From the NCBI GenBank assembly GCA_036278875.1, contig DASUKF010000001.1:1-43901 (forward strand): a stretch of 43,901 bases of DNA, in the 5' to 3' direction. The DNA comes from JANWLD01 sp036278875. Its GTDB lineage: Bacteria; Patescibacteriota; Saccharimonadia; Saccharimonadales; 2-12-FULL-41-12. The notes beneath the pieces are model-generated. The model made no database searches and was not told the origin of the DNA. It was given only the letters and a program-made list of their open reading frames with translations. The translations under genes and the position numbers were made by a program. Each line of letters begins with the position of its first letter. The first letter of the stretch is position 1. Shown one piece after another: positions 30,972 to 39,051 of this stretch.

Positions 30972-32606
30972 TTAATCCTTAACTTGCGACGCCAAATCGC
31001 GCCCGAAATATTTTTCATTCTCCGAGTAATCTATAGGCAGGTCTATTATATGAATTCCTTTGGCATTGACGCACTTATCCAGTATTTTTTCGAAATCATC
31101 TGCGGATTTCGGACTGTATCCTGACGCTCCGAAACTTTCTGCCAGTTTAACGAAATCCGGATTGGAAAAATTCAGACCGAAGTCAGCCAGCTTCATGGCA
31201 TCCTGTTTCCACTTTATCATTCCGTATCCATTGTCTCTCACTATGACTATGGTCATATCCAGCCCCAATCTTTTGGCTGTTTCCAAATCCGCCAGATTCA
31301 TTAGAAATCCGCCGTCGCCTGCCACTACGACAGCTTTTCTTTCAGGAAAAATTATTTTGGATGACATAGCGGCGCCTAAGCCCGCGCCCATGGTAGCCAG
31401 CGCATTATCAAGTAAAACGGTGTTCTGTTCATAGGCCGGGTAATTGCGTGCTATCCAAAGCTTGTACATACCGTTATCAAGAGACAGCATGGCATCACGG
31501 GGCAAAACTTTTCTAAGAGTGCCTATCAAGCGCTGAGGTTTTATAGGGAAGTCGTCCGAGTCGGCGTTGTCGTTGATACTTTCCTGCAGCTTTTCTTTGG
31601 CTTTATAAAATATTGAAAAATCCCAGTCTCGTGTCTCGACTCTTTCCGTAAGGGCCCAGAAGGCATAGCTTATATCACCGACTACTTCCAGATCTGGGAC
31701 GTAGATATCATCTATATCTGCCGGGGAGAAATCTATATGTACCAGCTTCTGGTCGTCCCTTATTTCCAAAACCGGAGGTTTTTCTATGATGTCGTGTCCG
31801 ACCATCAGGATGAGATCCGCGCGGCTAAGTGCAGCATGGACATAATCTTTTTCGCTGACGGCGGCGGTTCCTATGAAACGGGAATCGCTCTCGTCAATCA
31901 CACCCTTGCCGAGCTGAGTGGTTACAAAAGGTATGTCCGTCTTGTTGATAAAATTATTAAGTTGCTTTCTGATAAGTCTGCGGTTGGCGCCCGAACCCAG
32001 TAAAAGGATAGGTGACTTTGCGGACTCGACAGCTTCTACAAGAGCATTTATGGCTTTTTCATCTGGGGCGGGCCTTCTGGTCTTTTGCCAGATTATAGGC
32101 TTTGCGCCGGTTTCTTCTTCGGCTATATCTTCGGGAACTTCCAGATGGGCCGCCCCGGGCCGTTCTTTTTCGGCTACTCTGATGGCATGGTACACCGAAC
32201 TCGGTATTCGCTCGGCGCTGACTATGGTATCGCTGAACTTGGTTATCGGGCGCATCATGCCGACCACGTCGATTATTTGAAATTTGCCCTGCTTGCTCCG
32301 TTTTATCGGTTTTTGTCCGGTAATGACTAAAAGAGGCATAGCGCCCAACTGTGCGTAAGCGACCCCCGTTACAAGATTGGTAGCTCCCGGGCCAAGCGTA
32401 GAAAGAGCTACGCCGACGTGGCCGGTCAGCCTGCCGACCGTAGCCGCCATGAATACGGCCGTCTGTTCATCGCGCGTGGTAATCATCTTTATCGATGATT
32501 TTCTAATTGCTTCAACCAGTGCCAGATTCTCTTCGCCGGGAAGTCCGAAGACATATTTTACATTCGATGCTTCCAGGCTTTTTACAAATAGTTCGGCTGC
32601 TTTCAC
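30972..32606 (-). CDS. Acetolactate synthase, catabolic AlsS-like large subunit
   Basis: A 544-residue TPP enzyme. The N-terminal domain has the cofactor-activating Glu in TTRDEQTAVFMA and LSTLGPGATNLVTGVAYAQL. The C-terminal domain has the TPP/Mg2+ motif GDGGFLMNLADLETAKRLGL with VRDNGYGMIKW. The segment GQKPIKRSKQGKFQIIDVVG and the end IIDLPIDYSENEKYF resemble the catabolic AlsS type rather than the regulated biosynthetic IlvB. No small regulatory subunit is next to it. It condenses two pyruvates to acetolactate. It starts two bases after sod stops. Confidence 0.9.
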   Translation of the reverse strand: MKAAELFVKSLEASNVKYVFGLPGEENLALVEAIRKSSIKMITTRDEQTAVFMAATVGRLTGHVGVALSTLGPGATNLVTGVAYAQLGAMPLLVITGQKPIKRSKQGKFQIIDVVGMMRPITKFSDTIVSAERIPSSVYHAIRVAEKERPGAAHLEVPEDIAEEETGAKPIIWQKTRRPAPDEKAINALVEAVESAKSPILLLGSGANRRLIRKQLNNFINKTDIPFVTTQLGKGVIDESDSRFIGTAAVSEKDYVHAALSRADLILMVGHDIIEKPPVLEIRDDQKLVHIDFSPADIDDIYVPDLEVVGDISYAFWALTERVETRDWDFSIFYKAKEKLQESINDNADSDDFPIKPQRLIGTLRKVLPRDAMLSLDNGMYKLWIARNYPAYEQNTVLLDNALATMGAGLGAAMSSKIIFPERKAVVVAGDGGFLMNLADLETAKRLGLDMTIVIVRDNGYGMIKWKQDAMKLADFGLNFSNPDFVKLAESFGASGYSPKSADDFEKILDKCVNAKGIHIIDLPIDYSENEKYFGRDLASQVKD

Positions 32607-32608
32607 GC

Positions 32609-33202
32609 TTAAGCGAGTCTCCTTGATACGTCATCCCAGTTTACCACTTTCCACCAGGCATCTATGTATTCCGGACGGCGGTTCTGGTATTTCAGATAAT
32701 ACGCGTGTTCCCAGACATCCAGTCCGAGTAATGGCCGGGCGTCTTCGCTGATAGGGCTGTCCTGGTTGGCCGTGGACGTTATTTCCAGCGTGCCGTTATT
32801 ATCCACCAGCCAGGCCCAGCCCGAACCGAACCTTCCCGCCGCGGCTTCAGCGAACTTTTCCTTGAAGTTGTCAAAACTGCCGAAAGCGGTATCTATGGCA
32901 CCGGCCACATCGCCTCCCGGCTTGCCGGACTGATCAGGCGCCATCATCTGCCAGAACAGGCTGTGGTTAAAGTGCCCGCCGCCGTTGTTGCGCAAAGTGA
33001 TGCGGATATCCTCGGGCAGGGCATCCAGATTTTTAAGTATTTCTTCGACAGGTTTATCCGCCCAGTCACTGCCTTCCAATGCCTTGTTGGCTTTGTCTAT
33101 ATAAGTTTGGTGGTGTTTGGTGTGGTGCAGGCGCATGGTCTGCTCATCGATATACGGCTCTAACGCGTCGTATGCATATGGTAAGTCTGGTAATTCAAAC
33201 AT
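32609..33202 (-). CDS. sod: Iron/manganese superoxide dismutase
   Basis: A 197-residue Fe/Mn-SOD. The metal ligands are His26 (MRLHHTKHHQTY), His at about 79 in NNGGGHFNHSLFW, and Asp and His in LGLDVWEHAYYLKYQNRR. It removes superoxide in the cytosol. The Gly-rich GGDVAGAIDTAFGSFDNFK region is normal. A TATAAT box at 33232-33237 and an AAAGGAGGG site precede it, and four further genes follow with gaps of at most 9 bases or overlaps, so it heads an operon. Confidence 0.96.
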   Translation of the reverse strand: MFELPDLPYAYDALEPYIDEQTMRLHHTKHHQTYIDKANKALEGSDWADKPVEEILKNLDALPEDIRITLRNNGGGHFNHSLFWQMMAPDQSGKPGGDVAGAIDTAFGSFDNFKEKFAEAAAGRFGSGWAWLVDNNGTLEITSTANQDSPISEDARPLLGLDVWEHAYYLKYQNRRPEYIDAWWKVVNWDDVSRRLA

Positions 33203-33231
33203 GACGAACCCTCCTTTTACTTAACAGTTCT

Positions 33232-33237
33232 ATTATA
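33232..33237 (-). promoter_or_regulatory. Promoter -10 box and strong ribosome binding site of the sod operon
   Basis: On the minus strand TATAAT at 33232-33237 lies 29 bases before the ATG at 33202, with AAAGGAGGG seven bases from the start. No clear -35 was found. Confidence 0.6.
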
Positions 33238-33248
33238 ACCCTTAGACC

Positions 33249-34061
33249 CTAGCCGAGGATAATTTGCTTAGAGGGAGCTGATAGATCGTCTATAAGCTTC
33301 TTGAGGTAGCGGCTGGATTTCGGTTTGACATCATGCATTTCACTAACGTAGTGGAGCCTTACTTCCGGATTTATCTGTGCGAGTTTTCTGGCTTTTACCT
33401 TTGACGCCAGGAAATCGAATCGTCCGTAGATTATGTCCGTAGGTTTTTGTATGGCTTTCAGTTCTTTCAGCGTTTCCTGGGCCAAAATGGTATTGTGCAG
33501 TGAATTGGCTATCGGCAGCCAGTATTCGTCATCTGTCCTGAAGCCCGCAACTTTGTCGGTAAACTTGTTTATGAATCTTGCGAACAGCGCCAGCGTTGAC
33601 GGTTTGGTTGCCAGATATTCATAGAATTTTTTGTGCAGGGAGCGCCTTTCGGCGGAGTCTAGAAGCAGCGGTGGTTTATATAAAATGGTTGCCTTGACCC
33701 GCTCCGGCCAAAGATAAGCTATGTGCGTTGCGATGATGCAGCCCATGGAATGTCCGATGAATATGAACTGTTCGTTTCTGCCGCTGTCTTTTCTAAGACT
33801 GTGCATGATTGTCCTGGCATGGTCGCGCGTCGAATATTCCAGATGCCGTGGCTTTGGCGAAATACCGAAGCCAAGAAGATCGAAACTTCTGACCCGGTAT
33901 TTATCCTTATCCAGTAGCTTAAGCAACGGCTTCCATATCTGTGATCGCGACGCAAGGCCGTGGATCAGCACTATATTCACGGGTCCGTTGCCCTGGTCAA
34001 CGACCTTCTTCAGCTTGTACGGCCTTTTTAGATATATGTGCCAGACTCTGTCCCATACCAT
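33249..34061 (-). CDS. Alpha/beta-fold hydrolase
   Basis: A 270-residue protein with NIVLIHGLASRSQIW (oxyanion), FDLLGFGISPKPRHLEYST, the nucleophile elbow GHSMGC, and the acid in IIYGRFDFLAS. The catalytic His would be in SEMHDVKPKSS. The TTG at 34085 would add eight residues but overlaps the TATAAT box (34068-34073), so ATG 34061 is the better start, six bases after the -10. Substrate unknown. It has its own promoter and is separate from the sod operon, which starts 47 bases after it ends. Confidence 0.88.
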   Translation of the reverse strand: MVWDRVWHIYLKRPYKLKKVVDQGNGPVNIVLIHGLASRSQIWKPLLKLLDKDKYRVRSFDLLGFGISPKPRHLEYSTRDHARTIMHSLRKDSGRNEQFIFIGHSMGCIIATHIAYLWPERVKATILYKPPLLLDSAERRSLHKKFYEYLATKPSTLALFARFINKFTDKVAGFRTDDEYWLPIANSLHNTILAQETLKELKAIQKPTDIIYGRFDFLASKVKARKLAQINPEVRLHYVSEMHDVKPKSSRYLKKLIDDLSAPSKQIILG

Positions 34062-34067
34062 GCTTAT

Positions 34068-34073
34068 ATTATA
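34068..34073 (-). promoter_or_regulatory. -10 box of the alpha/beta hydrolase gene
   Basis: TATAAT on the minus strand, 6 bases before the ATG at 34061; no Shine-Dalgarno. Leaderless type. Confidence 0.55.
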
Positions 34074-34104
34074 ATTCGCGCGCAAGACCTAGTACCATAG
34101 AAGT

Positions 34105-34335
34105 ATGAAGGCGATTATCAAACTTCTTAAAAAAATGGCTGTATTCATAGTCGGCGCGGCTTTTCTGCTGGCGGGTATAATCATGCTGGTTACTCCCGGG
34201 CCAGGGCTTGTCGGAATCATCACCGGCCTCGTAATCCTATCCATAGAGTTCGAATGGGCCGAAAAATATCTAAAAATTGCAAGAAAAAAGCTGAAAGAGA
34301 CCAACGATAAAATCAAAGAAAAAACTAGCCGATGA
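34105..34335 (+). CDS. Small PGPGW-type transmembrane protein
   Basis: A 76-residue protein with two hydrophobic helices around the motif TPGPGLVGIITGLVILSIEF, the hallmark of the putative transmembrane PGPGW family (here PGPGL), followed by a charged helix EWAEKYLKIARKKLKE. The function of the family is unknown. It is divergent from the hydrolase gene and its last 11 bases overlap the end of the convergent cyo-linked membrane gene. Confidence 0.85.
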   Translation: MKAIIKLLKKMAVFIVGAAFLLAGIIMLVTPGPGLVGIITGLVILSIEFEWAEKYLKIARKKLKETNDKIKEKTSR

Positions 34336-34978
34336 TGTTGACCGACCGGGCAATCATCAGTGCTAGAGTGAATGCCGATATCATCGCCTGAGAGCCCATC
34401 AGGAGCTTGGCCTGTCCGGTCAACGGCCGCGTGTCGGCGGCGGCAAAATTTATCGCATTGCTGTTAGACAGGTAGAGGTAATCACCGAAAGTCGGTTGCC
34501 AGTCAGGAAAATCTGCCGGGTTGTCCTGCTGGGTGAACTGAAAGTCCTTCTCGTGCTTTGACCATTTCCTGCCGGTGAGGCCGGGACTGTCAATCTCCCA
34601 GTACCAGAGGGCAAAGACAATTATATTCGTTAAAAATATTGCTATCGCGGAAACCAACAGTTCGTATCCGGTGATATCAATCGTTCCTAGTATAAGCGTC
34701 CGGCAGACCAGGAAGAACGAGCTGATATTTGCAATAGATATAAGGGCAAGGAGTAATATAGAAGCATTTTTGTGAAGTGAATTCGGTGCCTCATGTCTGT
34801 TGGTCGAGGTAAAGCTAAGGACCGCGGCCAGTACGATTTCAGTAATCACTATAAGATAATGCGGCCCGAAAGACATATTTCTGCCGGTGTAATAAAGAGC
34901 TATCTGCAGCATTATGGCTATCAGCAGAACAAACTGTGCCAGCCGAAGTTCGCTTTTTGTTATCGGGTGAATTTTCAT
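34325..34978 (-). CDS. Membrane protein with DUF1345/ion-channel-like C-terminus
   Basis: A 217-residue protein. The ATG at 34978 makes an ATGA overlap with the upstream gene; a longer frame to 35065 would overlap it more. About five hydrophobic segments are seen. The C-terminal region FGDYLYLSNSNAINFAAADT followed by RPLTGQAKLLMG and a final helix resembles the DUF1345-type pore-like end (FxDYLYLSxTN...F...DT). I recall this pattern but cannot verify it here. It is the last of seven genes in the cyo run, suggesting a link to the respiratory membrane, not a known oxidase subunit. Confidence 0.75.
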   Translation of the reverse strand: MKIHPITKSELRLAQFVLLIAIMLQIALYYTGRNMSFGPHYLIVITEIVLAAVLSFTSTNRHEAPNSLHKNASILLLALISIANISSFFLVCRTLILGTIDITGYELLVSAIAIFLTNIIVFALWYWEIDSPGLTGRKWSKHEKDFQFTQQDNPADFPDWQPTFGDYLYLSNSNAINFAAADTRPLTGQAKLLMGSQAMISAFTLALMIARSVNIIG

Positions 34979-35235
34979 ATCCGGTTTTGTTCTTTTGCCA
35001 GCTTTTTTCTCGCGGGGATTATTACCACGGACACAGCGGTGATATAAATGAGCCCGCTGGCACACGAGCTCAGCATAGGTGAATGCGTGCTGACTACCAG
35101 ATACGTTCCGCTAGCCAGCGTCGCGGCTATCAAGCCGTAGCAGGCATTAAGCTTTGTTTTTGACGGGCTCAGATAAGTATATGTCGTGAATAGAATGCTT
35201 GATAGGGCGATTGCCACATGTATCAAAACTGTCAT
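34975..35235 (-). CDS. Small membrane protein in the cyo operon
   Basis: An 86-residue protein with three hydrophobic segments (about 2-18, 33-48 and 55-73) and a basic tail ending in ARKKLAKEQNRI. It starts 16 bases after cyoE stops and overlaps the next gene by four bases (ATGA), so it is part of the cyo run. I do not recognise the family; it is not CyoD, which is upstream. A role in oxidase assembly or haem handling is possible but only suggested by position. Confidence 0.7.
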   Translation of the reverse strand: MTVLIHVAIALSSILFTTYTYLSPSKTKLNACYGLIAATLASGTYLVVSTHSPMLSSCASGLIYITAVSVVIIPARKKLAKEQNRI

Positions 35236-35251
35236 AAGGTTATCTTACTAT

Positions 35252-36121
35252 TTATGGCAGTATGGCGCCAATAGAAAGCATTAGCGAAAGGCTTAAAAGT
35301 ATTATTAGTGAGAAGTGGAACATCCGGCGCGCCCACTTATCGCTATCTTTCGTTCTAAGCCCTTCCGCGGCCAGCCTTAGCCAGTACAGTCCCAAAGCTG
35401 CCATGATTATGAAATATATCCAGCCTGTGTAGCCGTATATCGTCAGAAGCAGGGAAGTTACCACAAAAGCTACGGTGTATATAAATATTTGTAATTTTGT
35501 ATTTTTTACGCCTTTCACAACCGGCATTATCGGTACTTTGGCGGCGGCATACTCTTTCTTTCGATAAATTCCTATAGAGTAAAATTCCGGGAACTGCCAG
35601 AAAAACAGCATCAGAAACAACAGCACGGCCGCGGCATCAATACGACCCGAAACTGCTACGTATCCGGCCAGTATAGGTGCCGCTCCGGACACGCTTCCGA
35701 CCGCCGTGCCATGAACGGATTTGCGTTTGGACAACGCCCCGTACAACCACACGTATATTATGAATCCGGCTATGCCGATGGCTACTACCAGACCGTTTAC
35801 CCATACGGCCAATATAAATATCCCTATTAAGCCCAGTACGGCCGAAAATACAGTTGCCGGCAGGCCGGCCACCTCGCCGCTGGCCACGCCGCGCGTCTTG
35901 GTCCGCTCCATTATCCGGTCTATATCCTGATCCAGCACATTGTTCAGCACGCAAGCCGATGCTATCACCAGCGTCATCCCGACAATCGTTGCGATAAAAA
36001 GCAGCAGATCAAAAGTCTTGAAATAGCCGCAGCCCAGCAAAAACCCGGCCACGGCGGTCAGAACATTGCCGTAAGTCACCCGCGGTTTGGTCAGCTGGTA
36101 ATACGTACCGATTCTGCCCAA
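35252..36121 (-). CDS. cyoE: Protohaem IX farnesyltransferase (haem O synthase)
   Basis: A 289-residue UbiA-family membrane enzyme that makes haem O for the bo3 oxidase. The first aspartate-rich motif is NNVLDQDIDRIMERTKTR, preceded by LTKPRVTYGNVLTAVAGFLL. Nine hydrophobic segments are seen, with conserved HGTAVGSVSGAAPILAGYVA in the middle and FPEFYSIGIYRKKEYAAAKV, both typical of CyoE/CtaB. The gene starts one base after cyoD stops. Length is normal. Confidence 0.96.
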   Translation of the reverse strand: MGRIGTYYQLTKPRVTYGNVLTAVAGFLLGCGYFKTFDLLLFIATIVGMTLVIASACVLNNVLDQDIDRIMERTKTRGVASGEVAGLPATVFSAVLGLIGIFILAVWVNGLVVAIGIAGFIIYVWLYGALSKRKSVHGTAVGSVSGAAPILAGYVAVSGRIDAAAVLLFLMLFFWQFPEFYSIGIYRKKEYAAAKVPIMPVVKGVKNTKLQIFIYTVAFVVTSLLLTIYGYTGWIYFIIMAALGLYWLRLAAEGLRTKDSDKWARRMFHFSLIILLSLSLMLSIGAILP

Positions 36122-36122
36122 T

Positions 36123-36482
36123 TTAGAGGTCGCCTTCGTCGTGCAGGTACTGGTTTATAGCCTTGGGCGAGTACATCATGCGGTAGTTAAGATTGTTCAT
36201 TATCCAGACAGAACCGATGACGACTATCAGTACAGTTATCACTGCAAAGACAAAAGTGTAGCTGTTCCATTTAAGTTTCTTATCCCGGCCCAGGTGCAAA
36301 AACAATATCATCTGCACGAACATCTGCACTACGGCCAATACCGGCAGGATTATCATCATGAAATGATCGGACGGGTAGCTGTGGTCATGGTTCACATGTA
36401 CGCTGACCAACACGTATGTGGTCAGCGTAAGCAGGGTAGATAGTACGTAACCGGTTATATATGAAGATTTAGTATTTTTCAT
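36123..36482 (-). CDS. cyoD: Cytochrome bo3 quinol oxidase subunit IV
   Basis: A 119-residue protein with three transmembrane helices; GYVLSTLLTLTTYVLVSVHV at the start and the VQMFVQMILFLHLGRDKKLK segment are typical of CyoD, which stabilises the oxidase. It overlaps cyoC by four bases. Length near that of E. coli CyoD. Confidence 0.93.
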   Translation of the reverse strand: MKNTKSSYITGYVLSTLLTLTTYVLVSVHVNHDHSYPSDHFMMIILPVLAVVQMFVQMILFLHLGRDKKLKWNSYTFVFAVITVLIVVIGSVWIMNNLNYRMMYSPKAINQYLHDEGDL

Positions 36483-37066
36483 CCCGCAATTCCCATCATA
36501 TAAACTATAGTGAAGATAAATATCCAGATGACGTCCAGGAAATGCCAGAACAGACTCAGCATGGTCAGACGTTTCAGGTTCACAGCCGTCAGGCCCCGCT
36601 TGTATGTCCTATACATCATTACGGCCATCCATATCAGACCTGCCGTTATATGCGCGCCGTGTGTACCGACCAGGGTGAAGAATGAGGATAAGAACGCGCT
36701 TCTGCTCCAGCTGTTACCTTCCGCCGCCAGTTTATGAAACTCGGATATTTCAAGAGCTAGGAAAGCTATGCCCAGCAGGAAGGTGAAGGCGAGCCAGTAC
36801 AGTACCTGCCGCTTCTGTTTGCCGTAGGCGGCCAGTATGGCCACGCCGCAGGCGAAACTACTGGTCAGAAGTATCATAGTCTCAGCCAAGACGAACGGCA
36901 TACTGAACAGTTCATGCGCATCCGGACCGCCGAATGTGTTATTACGCAGGACGGCGAAAGTTGCAAACAAGCTGGCGAACAGCACCACATCGGTCATCAG
37001 ATAGACCCAGAAACCGAACAGTGTCTTCTGCTCGTTCTGTTCTTTTACTTCCGCATTGGTGCTCAT
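36479..37066 (-). CDS. cyoC: Cytochrome bo3 quinol oxidase subunit III
   Basis: A 195-residue protein with five transmembrane helices and family segments FGFWVYLMTDVVLFASLFAT, FALLGTHGAHITAGL-like VGTHGAHITAGLIWM, and SLFWHFLDVIWIFIF. Subunit III has no cofactor and supports proton uptake and stability. It is linked to cyoB and cyoD by four-base overlaps on both sides. Confidence 0.95.
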   Translation of the reverse strand: MSTNAEVKEQNEQKTLFGFWVYLMTDVVLFASLFATFAVLRNNTFGGPDAHELFSMPFVLAETMILLTSSFACGVAILAAYGKQKRQVLYWLAFTFLLGIAFLALEISEFHKLAAEGNSWSRSAFLSSFFTLVGTHGAHITAGLIWMAVMMYRTYKRGLTAVNLKRLTMLSLFWHFLDVIWIFIFTIVYMMGIAG

Positions 37067-39051
37067 GCGTAGCGCTCCCTATTTTCCTTTTCCATCTTGG
37101 CAACCTGAGCGGCGGATATCGTACGCTCGTTATTTTCACCGGTCGTACGGATTATTACGGCAGTTATTATGAACAGCAGGGATAATATCGTCAGCCACCA
37201 GATATGCCACACAGCCGCAAAACCGAATACGAATGCGAACCCGGCAATGATGACTCCGGCGCCGGTACTTTTCGGCAGGGTAATCTTTTCGTATTCGGGC
37301 TCCGTTCTTTCCTCCTTAGCCTGTTTCTGTGCCCAGAAAGCGTCGCGTGATGAAACTTCGGGCAATACGGCGAAATTATATTCCGGCGGCGGGGAAGTGG
37401 TCGACCACTCCAGCGTGCGGGCATTCCACGGGTCGCCTGTCAGGTCGCGGTTCTCATTCCTGGTAAATATGCTCCAGCCCAGCTGTAATATCTGAAAGCC
37501 GACTCCCAGGAATATGATGCCTGCTCCTATCGCCGCTACTATAAACAGCGGCTGCCAGCCCAGCGACGAATCGTAATGATCCAGCCGGCGTGTGGCGCCC
37601 ATCAGACCCAGCGCGTACAACGGGGTAAATGCTATGACGAAGCCGCTTATCCAGCAGTAAGCCGCGTATTTGCCTAACCGTTCATTGAGCTTGAAGCCGA
37701 AAATCTTCGGGAACCAGTAAGTCAACCCGGAAAAGAAACCGAACACTACGCCGGTAACTATCATTGTGTGGAAGTGCGCTACCAGAAACAGACTGTTATG
37801 TATCTGAAAGTCGGCCGGCGGTACCGACATCAGTACTCCCGCTACGCCGCCTATGGTGAATAGCAATATAAAGCCCATGAACCATATCATCGGCGAAGCG
37901 AAATGTATCCGTCCTCTATACATAGTGAACAGCCAGTTGAATATCTTTACGCCCGTCGGTATGGCGATAATCATCGTCATGATTCCGAAGAATGCGTTGA
38001 CTGCCGCTCCGGCTCCCATGGTAAAGAAATGGTGCAGCCACACCGTGAAGGACAGGAAGACTATCGCCCATATCGCCCAGACCATGGATTTATAGCCGAA
38101 CAGCGGTTTTCTGCTGAATGTCGGTACTATCTCGGAGAAAATACCGAAGGCAGGCAATATCAATATATATACTTCCGGATGACCCCATGCCCATATCAGG
38201 TTCACATACATCATAGGGTTTCCGCCTCCGCCGCCGGTAAAGAAATGCGTGCCGAACGCCCTGTCCAAAAATAGCAGTGTTAAAGTGACCGTTAGGATAG
38301 GGAAGGCGAAGATGACCAGTGTCATACTGCCCAGCACGCTCCAGGCGAACATCGGCATCTTCATCATATTCATGCCTTTGACGCGCATTTTTATTATGGT
38401 CACGAAGAAATTTATACCGGAAAGCAGACTGCCGATTCCGGCAATTTGTAATGCCCATATCCAATAATCCACACCTACGCCCGGAGTAAACTGCGCTTCG
38501 CTCAAGGGCGGGTAGGCCAGCCATCCTGCAGGCGAGAACTCACCGATTATAAGCGATAAGTTAACCAGTATCATACCGGAAGCGAATAGCCAGAAACTGA
38601 CCGAGTTCAAGAAAGGGAATGCTACGTCGCGGCTTCCTAATTGCAGCGGAAGCACCAAGTTGATAAGGCCGAACATCAGCCCCATAGCTACGAAGAAAAT
38701 CATTATAGTGCCGTGAGCCGAGAATATCTGCTGGAAGTGGTCGGAATTCAAAAAGCCGTGGTTCGCTCCGGCACTTAACGCCTGCTGGGCCCGCATCATC
38801 CCGGCGTCTGCCGCTCCGCGCAGCAGCATTACCAAAGCGACTATTATGTACATCACCCCTATTTTTTTCGGGTCCAGGGAAGTAATCCATTCTTTCCAGA
38901 TCCATTTCCAGCGCTTGGTATAGGTCAGCAGCGCGGCTATGAATATTCCGGCCACAACCATGCTTACAGCACCACCCAGGGTTATAAAGTCGCGCGGTAT
39001 GGCGTCCCAGTTCAGTCTACCCAGCATGTTAGCGAAAGTATCAAGCATCAA
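37063..39051 (-). CDS. cyoB: Cytochrome bo3 quinol oxidase subunit I
   Basis: A 662-residue haem-copper oxidase core. Haem and copper ligands are visible: SAHGTIM (low-spin haem), WGHPEVYILILP (CuB His with its cross-linked Tyr), WLHHFF (CuB pair) and VAHFHTMIVTG (haem ligands). Proton-channel residues match E. coli: D in SRDVAFPFLN, E in GHPEVY and K in TGVKIFNW. The quinone-site pattern RGAADAGMMRAQQ with NSDHFQQIFSAHG is also present. So this is a quinol oxidase that should pump protons. It overlaps cyoA and cyoC by four bases each. Confidence 0.97.
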   Translation of the reverse strand: MMLDTFANMLGRLNWDAIPRDFITLGGAVSMVVAGIFIAALLTYTKRWKWIWKEWITSLDPKKIGVMYIIVALVMLLRGAADAGMMRAQQALSAGANHGFLNSDHFQQIFSAHGTIMIFFVAMGLMFGLINLVLPLQLGSRDVAFPFLNSVSFWLFASGMILVNLSLIIGEFSPAGWLAYPPLSEAQFTPGVGVDYWIWALQIAGIGSLLSGINFFVTIIKMRVKGMNMMKMPMFAWSVLGSMTLVIFAFPILTVTLTLLFLDRAFGTHFFTGGGGGNPMMYVNLIWAWGHPEVYILILPAFGIFSEIVPTFSRKPLFGYKSMVWAIWAIVFLSFTVWLHHFFTMGAGAAVNAFFGIMTMIIAIPTGVKIFNWLFTMYRGRIHFASPMIWFMGFILLFTIGGVAGVLMSVPPADFQIHNSLFLVAHFHTMIVTGVVFGFFSGLTYWFPKIFGFKLNERLGKYAAYCWISGFVIAFTPLYALGLMGATRRLDHYDSSLGWQPLFIVAAIGAGIIFLGVGFQILQLGWSIFTRNENRDLTGDPWNARTLEWSTTSPPPEYNFAVLPEVSSRDAFWAQKQAKEERTEPEYEKITLPKSTGAGVIIAGFAFVFGFAAVWHIWWLTILSLLFIITAVIIRTTGENNERTISAAQVAKMEKENRERYA

